Positions 63,961-64,000 of a stretch of 64,000 nucleotides of DNA are shown in pieces. The notes beneath the pieces are model-generated. The model made no database searches. It saw only the letters and a program-made list of their open reading frames with translations, and was not told the DNA's origin. The translations under genes were made by a program, and so were the position numbers. Origin of the DNA: Rhabdophis nuchalis (lineage: Eukaryota; Chordata; Lepidosauria; Squamata; Natricidae); NCBI GenBank assembly GCA_039707465.1, contig CM077644.1, forward strand, positions 85,509,875-85,573,874, written 5' to 3'. The number at the start of each line of letters is the position of its first letter. Within the stretch, counting starts at the first letter, position 1.

Positions 63961-64000
63961 TGGTATTGTTGATATTTGACTCTGTTGACTAATGAGTTTG

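Overview
The window is vertebrate genomic DNA, AT-rich and full of repeats, and most likely comes from a squamate reptile, probably a snake. That call rests on the repeat mix: CR1 and L2 LINE fragments, a restriction-endonuclease-type (R4/Dong-like) LINE remnant, tRNA-derived SINEs, many short hAT-type elements with 8-bp target duplications, and long GGATA, ATAC, GAAA and CTAC microsatellites. The species cannot be fixed from the sequence.

The only protein-coding host gene recognised is the 3' half of ADGRL2 (latrophilin-2, an adhesion G-protein-coupled receptor) on the + strand, from 3884 to the stop codon at 43152-43154. Twelve constitutive coding exons and three candidate alternative exons are resolved, all with AG/GT borders and compatible phases. 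They run from the GAIN domain through the GPS autoproteolysis site, seven membrane helices and the cytoplasmic tail to a C-terminal PDZ ligand (VTSL). The constitutive exons join into about 790 codons without a break. Upstream exons (lectin, olfactomedin-like, hormone-receptor and early GAIN regions) lie outside the window.

Three splice-variable elements stand out. Two in-frame microexons (45 and 27 bp) extend the third intracellular loop. A 52-bp cassette exon at 39760-39811 shifts the frame of the last exon and replaces the long PDZ-binding tail by a short alternative one. The 3' UTR begins at 43155; its end is uncertain, with AATAAA candidates at 43479, 43859 and 44497.

Layout: 1-3883 upstream intron with SINE, CR1 and R4-like remnants; 3884-6788 GAIN/GPS/TM1-TM2 exons; 9672-12632 TM3-TM5 exons; 12633-25809 a 13-kb intron rich in hAT-type palindromes and microsatellites; 25810-28144 end of TM5, third-loop microexons and TM6-TM7; 31135-38747 juxtamembrane and tail exons; 39760-39811 alternative tail exon; 42400-43154 last coding exon; about 44500-64000 apparent intergenic DNA with no recognisable gene. 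That last part holds L2 fragments, a solo LTR inside an L2, hAT-type elements and, at 62421-63788, a minus-strand L2-like reverse transcriptase.

No novel multi-gene system was found. The most useful signals are the splice variants of ADGRL2 and several nested or inverted repeat structures that can be relatively dated.
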